Assembly: GCF_030348945.1 (NCBI RefSeq)
Contig: NZ_JAUCEN010000002.1
Location: forward strand, 3,844,001-3,908,000
Source: Peribacillus sp. ACCC06369
GTDB lineage: Bacteria > Bacillota > Bacilli > Bacillales > DSM-1321
Length of the DNA stretch: 64,000 nucleotides
Reading direction: 5' to 3'
The notes under the pieces were generated by a model. It did not search any database. It was given only the letters and a program-made list of their open reading frames with translations, and had not been told where the DNA came from. Shown here one piece after another: positions 8,510-17,155 of this stretch. The position numbers and the translations under genes were made by a program. Positions within the stretch are counted from its first letter, which is position 1. Each line of letters starts with the position of its first letter.

Positions 8510-9487
8510 TTAAGCGTTAACTTTTAGTTTTTTGAATTCTTCCGTAAGTAATGGAACGACTTCGAAAAGATCTCCGACAATTCCATAATCAGCTATATTG
8601 AATATGTTAGCTTCCGGGTCTTTGTTGATGGCAACGATAACCTTGGAGTTGGACATCCCCGCTAAATGCTGTATCGCTCCAGAAATACCGCAGGCGATAT
8701 AAAGGTCTGGTGTAACGACTTTACCCGTTTGCCCGATTTGCAAAGAGTAATCGCAATAGTCCGCATCACATGCACCGCGGGAAGCACCTACCGCTCCGCC
8801 CAGTACTTGTGCCAGTTCCTTCAATGGTTCAAAACCATCTTCACTTTTCACGCCACGGCCACCTGCGATGATTACTTTTGCTTCTGAAAGGTCGACCCCT
8901 TCACTAGCTTTTCTAACAACATCTTTGATGATTGTGCGTAAATCCTTAATATCCACACTTAATGCAGAAACATCACCAGAGCGGGACTCATCTTTCGCTA
9001 ACGGTTCAATATTGTTCGGACGGATTGTCGCGAATATCACGCCATCTGTAACAATTTTCTTTTCAAATGCTTTACCAGAATATATCGGGCGGGTGAAAAC
9101 GATATTTCCGCCTTCTTCTTCAATGGATGTAACGTCGGAAATCAATCCTGATTCAAGCTTTCCAGCCAATTTAGGTGCAAGGTCTTTTCCCAGAGCCGTA
9201 TGTCCAAAGAAAATCCCTTCTGGCTTTTCCTGCTCGATGACGGCAAGCAATCCTTGCGCATAACCATCTGAAGTATATTGTTTCAATTGATCATTTTCGA
9301 CTGCAACAACCCGGTCTGCACCATACTGGATCAATTCATTTCCGAAATTTTGAACACTGTCACCAACTAAAACACCTACGATTTCCCCGCCATCTGCAGC
9401 AAGTTTAGCCGCACCGATAGCTTCAAATGATACATTTCTTAGTGAACCGTCGCGAACTTCGCCCAATACAAGAAACTTTCTAGCCAT
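8510..9487 (-). CDS. etfA: Electron transfer flavoprotein alpha subunit
   Basis: With EtfB forms the FAD-containing heterodimer that takes electrons from acyl-CoA dehydrogenases during beta-oxidation and passes them to the quinone pool. The 325-aa protein has the alpha-subunit C-terminal FAD-binding domain: GGRGVKSEDGFEPL, AVGASRGACDAD, QIGQTGKVV and YIACGISGAIQHLAGM. ATG start after a GAGG site. It follows etfB by 69 bp at the end of the fadR operon and is closed by a terminator, so it should be FadR-regulated. Confidence 0.96.
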   Translation of the reverse strand: MARKFLVLGEVRDGSLRNVSFEAIGAAKLAADGGEIVGVLVGDSVQNFGNELIQYGADRVVAVENDQLKQYTSDGYAQGLLAVIEQEKPEGIFFGHTALGKDLAPKLAGKLESGLISDVTSIEEEGGNIVFTRPIYSGKAFEKKIVTDGVIFATIRPNNIEPLAKDESRSGDVSALSVDIKDLRTIIKDVVRKASEGVDLSEAKVIIAGGRGVKSEDGFEPLKELAQVLGGAVGASRGACDADYCDYSLQIGQTGKVVTPDLYIACGISGAIQHLAGMSNSKVIVAINKDPEANIFNIADYGIVGDLFEVVPLLTEEFKKLKVNA

Positions 9488-9556
9488 TTATAAAAACCTC
9501 CTGTGCTCTATTTTATCTATTTGTCGTGTGTTGTTGTTTTAAAAGTACCGTTTCGA

Positions 9557-10330
9557 TTAAATCACTTTTGCTTCGCTGCGTAATAATTGAACAAGTTCGC
9601 TGACTTGGGCACCGATTTCGCCGTTCAATACTTTTCCAGCTTCTTTTTTCGCAGGAAGGTAGATTTCAATCGTTTTTGTTTTTGCTTCAACATCTTCCTC
9701 TTCCAAATCCAGGTCATCCAATTCCAATTCTTCAAGCGGTTTTTTCTTCGCTTTCATGATTCCCGGCAAAGAAGGATAACGTGGCTCATTTAGCCCTTGT
9801 TGAGCTGTCACTAACAATGGAAGAGATGCTTCGATCGTTTCAGAGTCCCCTTCGACATCCCGGATAACGCTTACATTTCCATTTGCAATGTCCAGTTTAG
9901 TAATGGTTGTAATATAAGGAATTTCTAAAATCTCGGCAACTCGTGGACCCACTTGACCAGAACCGCCATCGATTGCAACGTTCCCTGCAATGATTAGATC
10001 GGCATTTTTACCTTTTAAGTATTCGCCTATAATTTTGGCAGTCGTGAATTGATCGCCATTTTCTATGTCGTCCTCAATATTTATCAATACGGCTTTGTCA
10101 GCCCCCATTGCAAGCGCTGTGCGTAATTGCTTTTCAGCCTCTTCGGTTCCGACAGAAATAACCGTTACTTCGCCGCCTTGTGCATCTCGCACCTGGATTG
10201 CTTCTTCAACAGCATATTCATCGTATGGATTAATGATGAATTCTGCTCCATCCTCATTAATTTTCCCGTTGGATAGTGTAATTTTTTCTTCTGTATCAAA
10301 TGTTCTTTTCAGCAGTACATAAATGTTCAC
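9557..10330 (-). CDS. etfB: Electron transfer flavoprotein beta subunit
   Basis: 257 aa, the usual length. Partner of EtfA; the beta chain binds AMP and forms the docking site for acyl-CoA dehydrogenases. Seen: MNIYVLLKRTFDTEEKI at the N-terminus, the Gly-rich DGGSGQVGPRVAEIL segment, and the P-S-LPGIMKAKKK signature loop. The start is GTG at 10330, after GGGAGG with a 7-nt gap; the same frame is open to 10402 but without a site. Lies between fadB and etfA. Confidence 0.95.
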   Translation of the reverse strand: MNIYVLLKRTFDTEEKITLSNGKINEDGAEFIINPYDEYAVEEAIQVRDAQGGEVTVISVGTEEAEKQLRTALAMGADKAVLINIEDDIENGDQFTTAKIIGEYLKGKNADLIIAGNVAIDGGSGQVGPRVAEILEIPYITTITKLDIANGNVSVIRDVEGDSETIEASLPLLVTAQQGLNEPRYPSLPGIMKAKKKPLEELELDDLDLEEEDVEAKTKTIEIYLPAKKEAGKVLNGEIGAQVSELVQLLRSEAKVI

Positions 10331-10441
10331 GATAATACCTCCCGAATGATTTGAGTTTTGAAGATTATGAATTTTATTGATATATATTATTGTATTCTTC
10401 AAATTTCATCAAAATCCTGCATGATATATAAAAATAGTTAT

Positions 10442-11215
10442 TTATTTCCCTTTGAATACAGCTTCTCTTTTTTCCATGAAAGCGCCAATTCCTTCTTTTG
10501 CGTCAGCAGTATCGAAAGCTTTGCCAAAGAGATCGGCTTCCCTTTCCACACCTTTATAGTAGGAATCATGCTTGGAATAATTTAATAATTCTATAGCCGC
10601 CTTTAAAGCCAGAGGGCTTTTCTTGGCAATTTTATTGGCTAGTTCCTTCGCTTTTGGAATCAGTTCTTCATCCGAGAAAGCATGATTGGCCAATCCGCAT
10701 TGCACAGCTTGGATACCTGTAATCGGTTCACTTGTAAACAGCATTTCAGCGGCCTTTGCCATACCCACATAACGAGGAAGACGCTGGGTGCCAGCAAATC
10801 CAGGGATTAAGCCCAACTGCAGTTCAGGCAAACCTAGTTTAGCCTTTTCGGTTACCAAACGGATGTGACAGGACATGGCCAGCTCCAATCCTCCGCCAAG
10901 CGCCGCACCATGGATGGCTGCAATGACCGGCTTTGGAAAAGATTCGATTTTCTCGAATACAGATTGACCATTCTTGGTCAGCTTCTCGAAAGCCTTACCG
11001 TTTGTCACTTCCGTAAACTCTTTAATGTCTGCTCCTGCAGAGAAAAATCTTCCTTCACCATGAAGAAGGACAACCCGTACGGCTTCGTCTTGCTCAATTT
11101 GATCAAAGGCCTGTGACAGCTCTCCGATGATTGCCGTGGAAAGCGCATTTGCTGGTGCATGATCAATCGTTATAAATGCTACATGATTTTCGACAGAAAG
11201 CTTAAGGTATTCCAT
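10442..11215 (-). CDS. fadB: Enoyl-CoA hydratase
   Basis: 257-aa crotonase-family enzyme that hydrates trans-2-enoyl-CoA in beta-oxidation (YsiB/FadB of B. subtilis, not the large E. coli FadB). The oxyanion-hole segments FSAGADIKEF and HGAALGGGLELAMSCHIR are clear, and catalytic Glu is in LPELQLGLIPGFAGTQRL. The ATG at 11215 follows AGGAGG by 7 nt. Second gene of the fadR operon. Confidence 0.94.
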   Translation of the reverse strand: MEYLKLSVENHVAFITIDHAPANALSTAIIGELSQAFDQIEQDEAVRVVLLHGEGRFFSAGADIKEFTEVTNGKAFEKLTKNGQSVFEKIESFPKPVIAAIHGAALGGGLELAMSCHIRLVTEKAKLGLPELQLGLIPGFAGTQRLPRYVGMAKAAEMLFTSEPITGIQAVQCGLANHAFSDEELIPKAKELANKIAKKSPLALKAAIELLNYSKHDSYYKGVEREADLFGKAFDTADAKEGIGAFMEKREAVFKGK

Positions 11216-11338
11216 ATCTATCCCTCCTGGCATCTAGTCAAACTTTTTTGAAAATTCTATATGTATCACTTCCCGGTAAGCCGGAAAGCATATTAACCGA
11301 TTCTTTCGAGGATGGCTAGCCATCCTCTATTAAAATCG

Positions 11339-11926
11339 TTAACTTTTCAAGCCACAGCCGCCAATTAGAAGGCGGTGAACGTCTGGTGCAAGGTCTGGGA
11401 GCGAATACTTTTGCTCATTCATGACCCAAGTCGTCACTGTTTCGTCAATCGTTCCAAAAATCATCTGCCTGGCAAGTAAATTATTTAAATCAGGCAAAAA
11501 TTCGCCGTTCTCTTTTCCTTCTATAATGATCTGATCGATTAAATTTAAATATCCTCTTAACACATCATTAATCCTTAGGCGTAATTCTTTATTCGACTGT
11601 CTTAATTCCAACTGAGTGACAATTGCTAAATTCACGTCTTCTGAAAGGTTTTGAAAATGTTTTTGGATGAGCACATGCAGTTTATCCGAAGCTGTGGTCT
11701 TTCCTTTTAGTTCTTCTTCGATCTGTTCCACAAAATAGCCCATCTTTTCATGGAATAATGATATTAAGATATCTTCTTTATTTTTAAAATAAAGATATAT
11801 GGTGCCATCCGCTACGCCTGCCTGCTTGGCGATTTTGGATACTTGAGCTTGATAGTAACCGTTTTGGGCAATGACGATAACGGCCGCATCAATAATTTGG
11901 TTATACTTTGGTCTGTTGCGTTTCAC
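11339..11926 (-). CDS. fadR: TetR-family fatty-acid degradation repressor
   Basis: 195-aa repressor. The N-terminal helix-turn-helix (ADGTIYLYFKNKEDILISLF, about residues 35-54) is nearly identical in type to B. subtilis FadR (YsiA), which leaves DNA when it binds long-chain acyl-CoA. The start is GTG at 11926, 7 nt after AAAGGGG. The frame stays open to 11962, but that would begin inside the operator. A FadR box lies just upstream, so it represses itself together with fadB, etfB and etfA. Confidence 0.93.
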   Translation of the reverse strand: MKRNRPKYNQIIDAAVIVIAQNGYYQAQVSKIAKQAGVADGTIYLYFKNKEDILISLFHEKMGYFVEQIEEELKGKTTASDKLHVLIQKHFQNLSEDVNLAIVTQLELRQSNKELRLRINDVLRGYLNLIDQIIIEGKENGEFLPDLNNLLARQMIFGTIDETVTTWVMNEQKYSLPDLAPDVHRLLIGGCGLKS

Positions 11927-11947
11927 TGGATGTCCCCTTTCAGAAAA

Positions 11948-11965
11948 TGAATGAATCATCATTCA
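11948..11965. promoter_or_regulatory. FadR operator upstream of fadR
   Basis: TGAATGAATCATCATTCA matches the FadR box TGAATGAMTANTCATTCA at 17 of 18 positions and lies 7 bp downstream of the -10, over the expected start of transcription. Confidence 0.85.
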
Positions 11966-11972
11966 TATTTCT

Positions 11973-12001
11973 ATCATAAAATGACGACCCTTTACTGTCA
12001 A
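11973..12001 (-). promoter_or_regulatory. fadR operon promoter (sigma-A)
   Basis: Consensus -35 TTGACA (11996-12001), 17-bp spacer, -10 TATGAT (11973-11978). It drives fadR-fadB-etfB-etfA independently of lcfA. Confidence 0.85.
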
Positions 12002-12085
12002 GCAAAAACTTCTAAGAGTCATGGCATTCCACTTATGTTCATTGTACAGCCCCGATCCATAGGTTGTCCAGTCGTTCTGCAAAAC

Positions 12086-12110
12086 ACGGAGCCCTATTCC
12101 GCTGCTCCGT
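12086..12110 (-). terminator. Terminator after lcfA
   Basis: ACGGAGC (12086-12092) pairs with GCTCCGT (12104-12110); minus-strand tail GTTTT. It separates lcfA from the fadR operon. Confidence 0.65.
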
Positions 12111-12127
12111 ATGAAGGGGTTGCTTGT

Positions 12128-13825
12128 TTACGCTTCTTTTCTTTCCTCCGATATTTTTTTCTTTTCTTCCTCGATAAGGACTCTTCTCAGAATCTTTCCT
12201 ATCGTCGTTTTAGGAAGTTCCTCCCTAAATTCATAGCTGCGCGGCACCTTATAGGAAGCCAGGCTTTTTCTAGCAAAATCATTCAATTCATCTTCAGTCA
12301 CCCGGGCATTTTTTTTCAGTACGACGTAGGCTTTGACGGTCTCACCGCGATATGGGTCAGGGATACCTGCCACAACAACCTCCTGTATGGCCTCATGCTC
12401 GTATAGTACCTCTTCCACCTCACGTGGGTATATATTGAAACCACCAGCAATGATTGTATCCTTTTTCCTCTCGACTACATAAAAGAACCCACGCTCATCC
12501 ATGTAACCCAGGTCGCCTGTTAGTAGCCAGCCATCTTTAAAAGTGCTTTCCGTTTCATCCGGACGGTTCCAGTAACCTTGCATTACCTGAGGTCCTTTTA
12601 TGGCAATCTCACCAATTTCATTCGGAGGAAGCTCTTCGCCCGTTTCCAAGGACAGAATCACCGAGTCGGTATCTGGCCATGGCAATCCAATGCTTCCTTT
12701 TACACGCGGCTGATCCCAAATGAAATTAGCATGGGTTACCGGTGAGGTTTCCGACAGTCCAAAGCCTTCAACCAGCTTCCCGCCGGTAATTTTCTCAAAC
12801 TGCTCTTGAACCTCTAAAGGTAATGGTGCAGAACCGCTTATGCAGGCATTGATGGAAGAAAGGTCATACTTAGCGATATCCGGATGGTTCAAGAGGCCGA
12901 TATACATCGTTGGCGCTCCTGGAAACATGGTCGGTTTCTGTTTTTGGATGGTTTTAAGCGTCGCTTCAACATCAAACTTCGGCATGATGATCATGGTGTT
13001 CCCTTCCATGACGGAAAGAACCAAGACTGTCGTCATACCGTACACATGGAAGAATGGGAGTATCGCAAGGATCCTTTCCTCACCGCGCTTATTTTTATAA
13101 AGCCATGCATTGCACATTTTTGTATTTGCCAGCAAGTTCTTATGGGTAAGCATGACCCCTTTGGGAAAGCCTGTTGTCCCGCCAGTATATTGCAAAAGTG
13201 CAAGGTCGTTATTCACATCGATCGGCTCGGCGACTTCTTCAGGGACCTTTTGTTTCATGATTTCGGAAAATAAATGATGATTGCCCACATGCTCCACATT
13301 GATGACAATGCCATATTGCTTTTTTTGAATAAAAGGATAGATAAGATTTTTCGGAAAAGGTAAATATTCCTTGATAGCGGTTACAATTATATGTTCTATA
13401 TCCGTTCTTGAAGCGACTGCAGTGACACGGGGAAATAAAATATCCATCGCTAAAATTATTTTCACTCCTGAATCTTTCATTTGATACTCTAATTCACGTT
13501 CAGTATAGGTTGGATTCGTTTGAACCACGACACCGCCAGCCATCAATATCCCAAAAAAGCTTATGACACCCTGAGGGCAGTTCGGAAGCATGACGGCAAC
13601 GCGTTCTCCTTTTTGAAGACCGATACTTTTTAAATACGCTGCGAACTTTAAAGCAGATTCATGCACTTCCTGGAAAGTTAATTCTTTTCCCTGGAAATGA
13701 ATCGATACTTTATCAGGGAATTCTTCGGCTGATTCCTTCAAAAAAGAATAAAGAGGTTTATCTTCGTACGACAAAACCGCTGGTATCTGTTCCGGATAAA
13801 TAGCTTGCCATGGCTTATTGCTCAT
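12128..13825 (-). CDS. lcfA: Long-chain fatty-acid-CoA ligase
   Basis: 565-aa member of the adenylate-forming family; activates fatty acids with ATP and CoA, the entry step to beta-oxidation. The AMP-binding loop is YTGGTTGFPKGVMLTH, followed by the ATP/acyl pocket (GFGLSETSPVTH) and the hinge (GDLGYMDERGFFYVVERKKD); the C-terminal catalytic lysine is in PKTTIGKILRR. The ATG at 13825 follows AAGGAGGGGG; an in-frame ATG at 13852 has no site. It has its own promoter and terminator, unlike B. subtilis, where lcfA leads the fadR operon. Confidence 0.94.
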   Translation of the reverse strand: MSNKPWQAIYPEQIPAVLSYEDKPLYSFLKESAEEFPDKVSIHFQGKELTFQEVHESALKFAAYLKSIGLQKGERVAVMLPNCPQGVISFFGILMAGGVVVQTNPTYTERELEYQMKDSGVKIILAMDILFPRVTAVASRTDIEHIIVTAIKEYLPFPKNLIYPFIQKKQYGIVINVEHVGNHHLFSEIMKQKVPEEVAEPIDVNNDLALLQYTGGTTGFPKGVMLTHKNLLANTKMCNAWLYKNKRGEERILAILPFFHVYGMTTVLVLSVMEGNTMIIMPKFDVEATLKTIQKQKPTMFPGAPTMYIGLLNHPDIAKYDLSSINACISGSAPLPLEVQEQFEKITGGKLVEGFGLSETSPVTHANFIWDQPRVKGSIGLPWPDTDSVILSLETGEELPPNEIGEIAIKGPQVMQGYWNRPDETESTFKDGWLLTGDLGYMDERGFFYVVERKKDTIIAGGFNIYPREVEEVLYEHEAIQEVVVAGIPDPYRGETVKAYVVLKKNARVTEDELNDFARKSLASYKVPRSYEFREELPKTTIGKILRRVLIEEEKKKISEERKEA

Positions 13826-13863
13826 TTGCCCCCTCCTTCTGAATATTCTCAATACTCTTTATC

Positions 13864-13892
13864 ATTATAATACAATCGGGATTTTCTTACAA
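13864..13892 (-). promoter_or_regulatory. lcfA promoter (sigma-A)
   Basis: -35 TTGTAA (13887-13892), 17-bp spacer, -10 TATAAT (13864-13869). No good FadR box was found next to it; a degenerate palindrome TGAATATTCTCA lies in the leader. Confidence 0.75.
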
Positions 13893-14006
13893 TTGCTTAA
13901 ATTCAGAAAAATAAGCATAAAGGCTGATGATGAGCATTAAGGTAGTCCATATGTCCTGCAAGAGTACAAGAGAGGATTGGAAACACTTAAAAAGGAAAAC
14001 AAAAAA

Positions 14007-14025
14007 AAGGAGTGTTTTACTCCTT
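14007..14025 (-). terminator. Terminator in the lcfA-yshE gap
   Basis: AAGGAGT (14007-14013) pairs with ACTCCTT (14019-14025) with a run of T's on the minus strand. It has no annotated gene upstream except the 14-codon ORF at 14078-14122. Confidence 0.7.
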
Positions 14026-14077
14026 ACAGACTGTAAACAAACTTGAAGAAAAGCTTTTTTTGTCCCATTTCAATATG

Positions 14078-14122
14078 TTACGAATTAGATTTGCAGCATA
14101 GTCTTGGTTTCGAAAGTTTCAC
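14078..14122 (-). CDS. Possible 14-residue peptide ORF
   Basis: A GTG at 14122 lies 9 nt after a near-ideal ribosome site (AAGGAGGTG, 14132-14140) and opens a 14-codon frame (MKLSKPRLCCKSNS) that is followed by its own terminator. Two adjacent cysteines are notable. No promoter is clear; readthrough from the yshE unit is possible. The pairing of strong site and terminator is what supports it. I do not recognise the product. Confidence 0.35.
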   Translation of the reverse strand: MKLSKPRLCCKSNS

Positions 14123-14164
14123 TTTACACACCACCTCCTTTTTTAAAATGGAATTCAAATAAAA

Positions 14165-14186
14165 GAAGCGGCACAATGGCCGCTTC
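14165..14186 (-). terminator. Terminator of the mutS2-yshE unit
   Basis: GAAGCGGC (14165-14172) pairs with GCCGCTTC (14179-14186); T-rich minus-strand tail. It overlaps the stop codon of the 27-residue ORF. Confidence 0.7.
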
Positions 14187-14268
14187 AATTGAAGAATATC
14201 ATATAAAAAATTCCTAACAGAAAAAAGATTCCGCAACAAACAATTAAGACTTTTGCAAGCTTCTCCAC
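14185..14268 (-). CDS. Small single-span membrane peptide (27 aa)
   Basis: A GTG start at 14268 stands 6 nt after AGAGGGAG (14275-14282). The product begins MEKLAKVLIVCCGIFFLLGI and continues FYMIFFN: two lysines, then one hydrophobic span of about 20 residues with a CC pair, the look of a small membrane peptide. It starts 26 bp after the yshE stop and ends at a terminator, so it would be the last gene of the mutS2-yshE operon. No family is recognised. Too short for ordinary gene finders. Confidence 0.55.
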   Translation of the reverse strand: MEKLAKVLIVCCGIFFLLGIFYMIFFN

Positions 14269-14293
14269 AGTTTTCTCCCTCTCATGAAGGGCA

Positions 14294-14701
14294 TTAAGAA
14301 ATTCCTGCGCCGATGACAAAAGATAATGCGATTGAAATGATCATCGATAGGAATCCAACTGCCCGATTATCTTTTTGTATCTCTTCATCTATTTTAAATC
14401 CAGGAGTCATAAATTCAAAAATGAAATAACCGATCAACAGAAGGATAAATCCGTATACGCCCCAGCCAATCATGGTAAGCATCGAATTCTGATGGAGGAT
14501 GGACTGTTGGAATACATAGGCGATTCCAAATATTTTACCACCTGTTGCCAACGCGACAGAAAAGTTTCCCTGTTTGATTTCCTCCCAGTTCTTGTACTTT
14601 GTGACAAGTTCAAAAATGGCTAAAAAAACAATCATGCAAAGAATGACGACACTGTAACGAGCAGCTATATATACATATTCATTTTCCCACATGTTCTCCA
14701 T
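14294..14701 (-). CDS. yshE: DUF350 membrane protein
   Basis: 135-aa protein with four hydrophobic segments (about residues 15-32, 50-65, 75-97 and 115-133) and the DUF350 pattern (ALATGGKIFGIAYVFQQSI). The molecular role is unknown. The ATG at 14701 is 7 nt after GGGAG. It lies 64 bp downstream of mutS2, as in B. subtilis, and a 27-residue membrane peptide ORF follows it. Confidence 0.85.
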   Translation of the reverse strand: MENMWENEYVYIAARYSVVILCMIVFLAIFELVTKYKNWEEIKQGNFSVALATGGKIFGIAYVFQQSILHQNSMLTMIGWGVYGFILLLIGYFIFEFMTPGFKIDEEIQKDNRAVGFLSMIISIALSFVIGAGIS

Positions 14702-14765
14702 GGTCCAACTCCCGAATGGTAACTAGCCACCCGGCTTGGCAGTTAGCCGGAATGACCACTTTCCT

Positions 14766-17120
14766 TTATTTAAATTCCACCACCGTAACACCTGTTCCGC
14801 CTTCACCGGCTTCGCCGAAGCGAATCCTTTTGACAGAGCGGTGATTTTTCAAGTATTCCTGGACCCCGGACCGGAGAGCGCCCGTTCCTTTACCATGAAT
14901 GATGGAGACACTGGAATAACCGGCCAAAAGAGCATCATCAACGTACTTTTCCACTCTTGATATTGCATTTTCAAAGCGTTCACCACGTAGGTCAAGTTCC
15001 ACGCTAACATGATAATCGCGACCTTTTACCGTAGTAAGCGGCTTTATTTCTTTTACTTTCGTGGCCTTGATGAATTCTAGGTCAGACTCCTTCACCTTCA
15101 TTTTCATGATGCCGATCTGAACCTGCCATTCATTACTTGATACCTTCTCGATCAAATGACCTTTTTGACCAAAACTTACGACCTTTACTTCATCTCCAGG
15201 TTTCAAGCTTTTATCCAGAGGCCTCGCCACTTTATTTGATGTTTTTTTCACTTTAGGCGCTGCTTCTTCGAGCCGTTTTTTTGCATCAATCAGTTCATGT
15301 TCTTTAACATCGGCATGCTTTTCGAGTCGCAGTTTACGTAAGTCAGCTATAATCGCTTCCGCTTCTTTTTGTGCATTTTCAACGATCGCCGCTGCCTCTT
15401 TTGCTGCCTTTTCAACCATAGCATCCCGTTCTTCATGGTATTCACCAATTTGCCTTTGAAGGTCTTTATGAAGGATTTCTGCCTGTTTCAAGTGATTCTT
15501 GGCTTCCTGCTCCTCTTCTTCGGCCTTCTTGCGGCTGTCTTCAAGGGACGCTATCATATTCTCAACTTTATTCGTATCCTCACCAATATGGCTGCGGGCG
15601 TTGCTTATCACGCTTTCTTCCAAACCAAGGCGCTTGGATATTTCAAACGCATTACTCCGTCCCGGTACACCGATCAAAAGTTTATAGGTGGGACTCAATG
15701 TTTCCACATTAAATTCAACGCTTGCATTAATGACGCCTTCCCGATCATATCCATAAGCTTTTAATTCCGGGTAATGTGTCGTGGCAATCACACGTGCACC
15801 GCGCTTATACACTTCATCCAAAATGGAAATGGCCAAAGCGGCACCTTCCTGAGGGTCAGTTCCCGCTCCAAGCTCATCGAATAAAACTAGGCTATCATAA
15901 TCGACATTCTTAAGGATATCGACAATATTGACCATATGCGAAGAGAATGTACTTAAGCTTTGTTCAATCGACTGTTCATCGCCAATATCGGCATAAACAG
16001 AGGAAAACACTGCCGTTTCGGAACCATCAAGCGCAGGGATTTGCAGACCTGACTGGGCCATTAATGTACAGAGGCCAATCGTTTTCAGGGTAACCGTTTT
16101 ACCTCCTGTATTCGGTCCGGTGATGACGATTGTCGTAAATTCATCACCAAGGAAAATGTCATTGGCTACGACAACATCACTCGGAATGAGCGGGTGTTTC
16201 GCTTTGAATAATTTCACGCGTCCCTCATTATTCAGAATCGGTTTGGACCCTTTTATCGCTTTTGCATACTTTGCCTTGGCGACAAGAAAATCGATTTGTG
16301 CAAGGACTTTGACATTATGAAGCAATTCAGGGGTGAACGCACCTACCTTTTCCGAAAGTTCGACCAGGATCCGTTCTATTTCCTGCGTTTCCTTCACTCG
16401 GGTTTCCTGCAGGACATTATTCAATTGAACGATTGCTTGCGGTTCAATGAACAATGTCTGCCCAGATGAGGATTGATCATGAATGATCCCGCCATACACA
16501 CTGCGGTATTCCTGTTTTACCGGGATGACAAAACGGTCATTCCGGATGGTGATGATGGCGTCCGATAACATCTTTGATGCATTGGAAGAACGGATCATGC
16601 TTTCCAGTTTTTCCCGGACACGGCTTTCGTTCGTCCGAATTTGGTTTCTTAGGGTACGGAGCTTATCGCTAGCAGAATCCATCACTTCGCCATGCTCGCT
16701 TACTGCATACGTAATTTCCTGCTGCAAATCAATCAATGGATGAAGGGAATCGATATATTCGGCTAAAAGCGGAACTTCAATTTCCTGTTCTGCAAGTTCT
16801 TCGAAGAAACGGCTGAGAATCCTGCCGGCTCGAATGGTACTCGCAAGTTCCATCAATTCCATAGGTGAGAGCATTCCGCCAATCTGTGCCCTTTTTGCAT
16901 GAGGACGGATATCAAAAATCCCGCCCAATGGCAAGTTACCTTTCAAGCGGACGATTTTTGCTGACTCATCTGTTTCTTCCTGCCATCTCGACACCTCTTC
17001 AAAATCAGTAGAAGGCATCAAGTGCTGTGCCTTCTCTTTTCCTATGGAAGAGGATGCGTGTGAGATTAATTGTTCTTTTATTTTATGAAATTCCAATGTC
17101 TTTAAAGCTTTATTATGCAT
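14766..17120 (-). CDS. mutS2: Endonuclease MutS2
   Basis: 784-aa MutS paralogue without the mismatch-recognition domain; linked to suppression of homologous recombination and to ribosome rescue in B. subtilis. Seen: core/clamp region to about residue 310, Walker A GPNTGGKT (335-342), [11 protein letters not shown] (Walker B), a long coiled-coil rich in Glu/Lys (about 510-640), and a C-terminal Smr nuclease domain with LDLRG (709-713) and HGKGTG (742-747). ATG at 17120 after GGAGGAG. Follows polX by 35 bp. Confidence 0.96.
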   Translation of the reverse strand: MHNKALKTLEFHKIKEQLISHASSSIGKEKAQHLMPSTDFEEVSRWQEETDESAKIVRLKGNLPLGGIFDIRPHAKRAQIGGMLSPMELMELASTIRAGRILSRFFEELAEQEIEVPLLAEYIDSLHPLIDLQQEITYAVSEHGEVMDSASDKLRTLRNQIRTNESRVREKLESMIRSSNASKMLSDAIITIRNDRFVIPVKQEYRSVYGGIIHDQSSSGQTLFIEPQAIVQLNNVLQETRVKETQEIERILVELSEKVGAFTPELLHNVKVLAQIDFLVAKAKYAKAIKGSKPILNNEGRVKLFKAKHPLIPSDVVVANDIFLGDEFTTIVITGPNTGGKTVTLKTIGLCTLMAQSGLQIPALDGSETAVFSSVYADIGDEQSIEQSLSTFSSHMVNIVDILKNVDYDSLVLFDELGAGTDPQEGAALAISILDEVYKRGARVIATTHYPELKAYGYDREGVINASVEFNVETLSPTYKLLIGVPGRSNAFEISKRLGLEESVISNARSHIGEDTNKVENMIASLEDSRKKAEEEEQEAKNHLKQAEILHKDLQRQIGEYHEERDAMVEKAAKEAAAIVENAQKEAEAIIADLRKLRLEKHADVKEHELIDAKKRLEEAAPKVKKTSNKVARPLDKSLKPGDEVKVVSFGQKGHLIEKVSSNEWQVQIGIMKMKVKESDLEFIKATKVKEIKPLTTVKGRDYHVSVELDLRGERFENAISRVEKYVDDALLAGYSSVSIIHGKGTGALRSGVQEYLKNHRSVKRIRFGEAGEGGTGVTVVEFK

Positions 17121-17155
17121 GGAGTTAAAGCTCCTCCTTATTTATGGGCAAATAG

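Noticed and set aside
13825-13870. FadR box in the lcfA leader (TGAATATTCTCA)
   Set aside because: Only one half of the palindrome resembles the consensus; too many mismatches compared with the boxes at fadR and ysmA.
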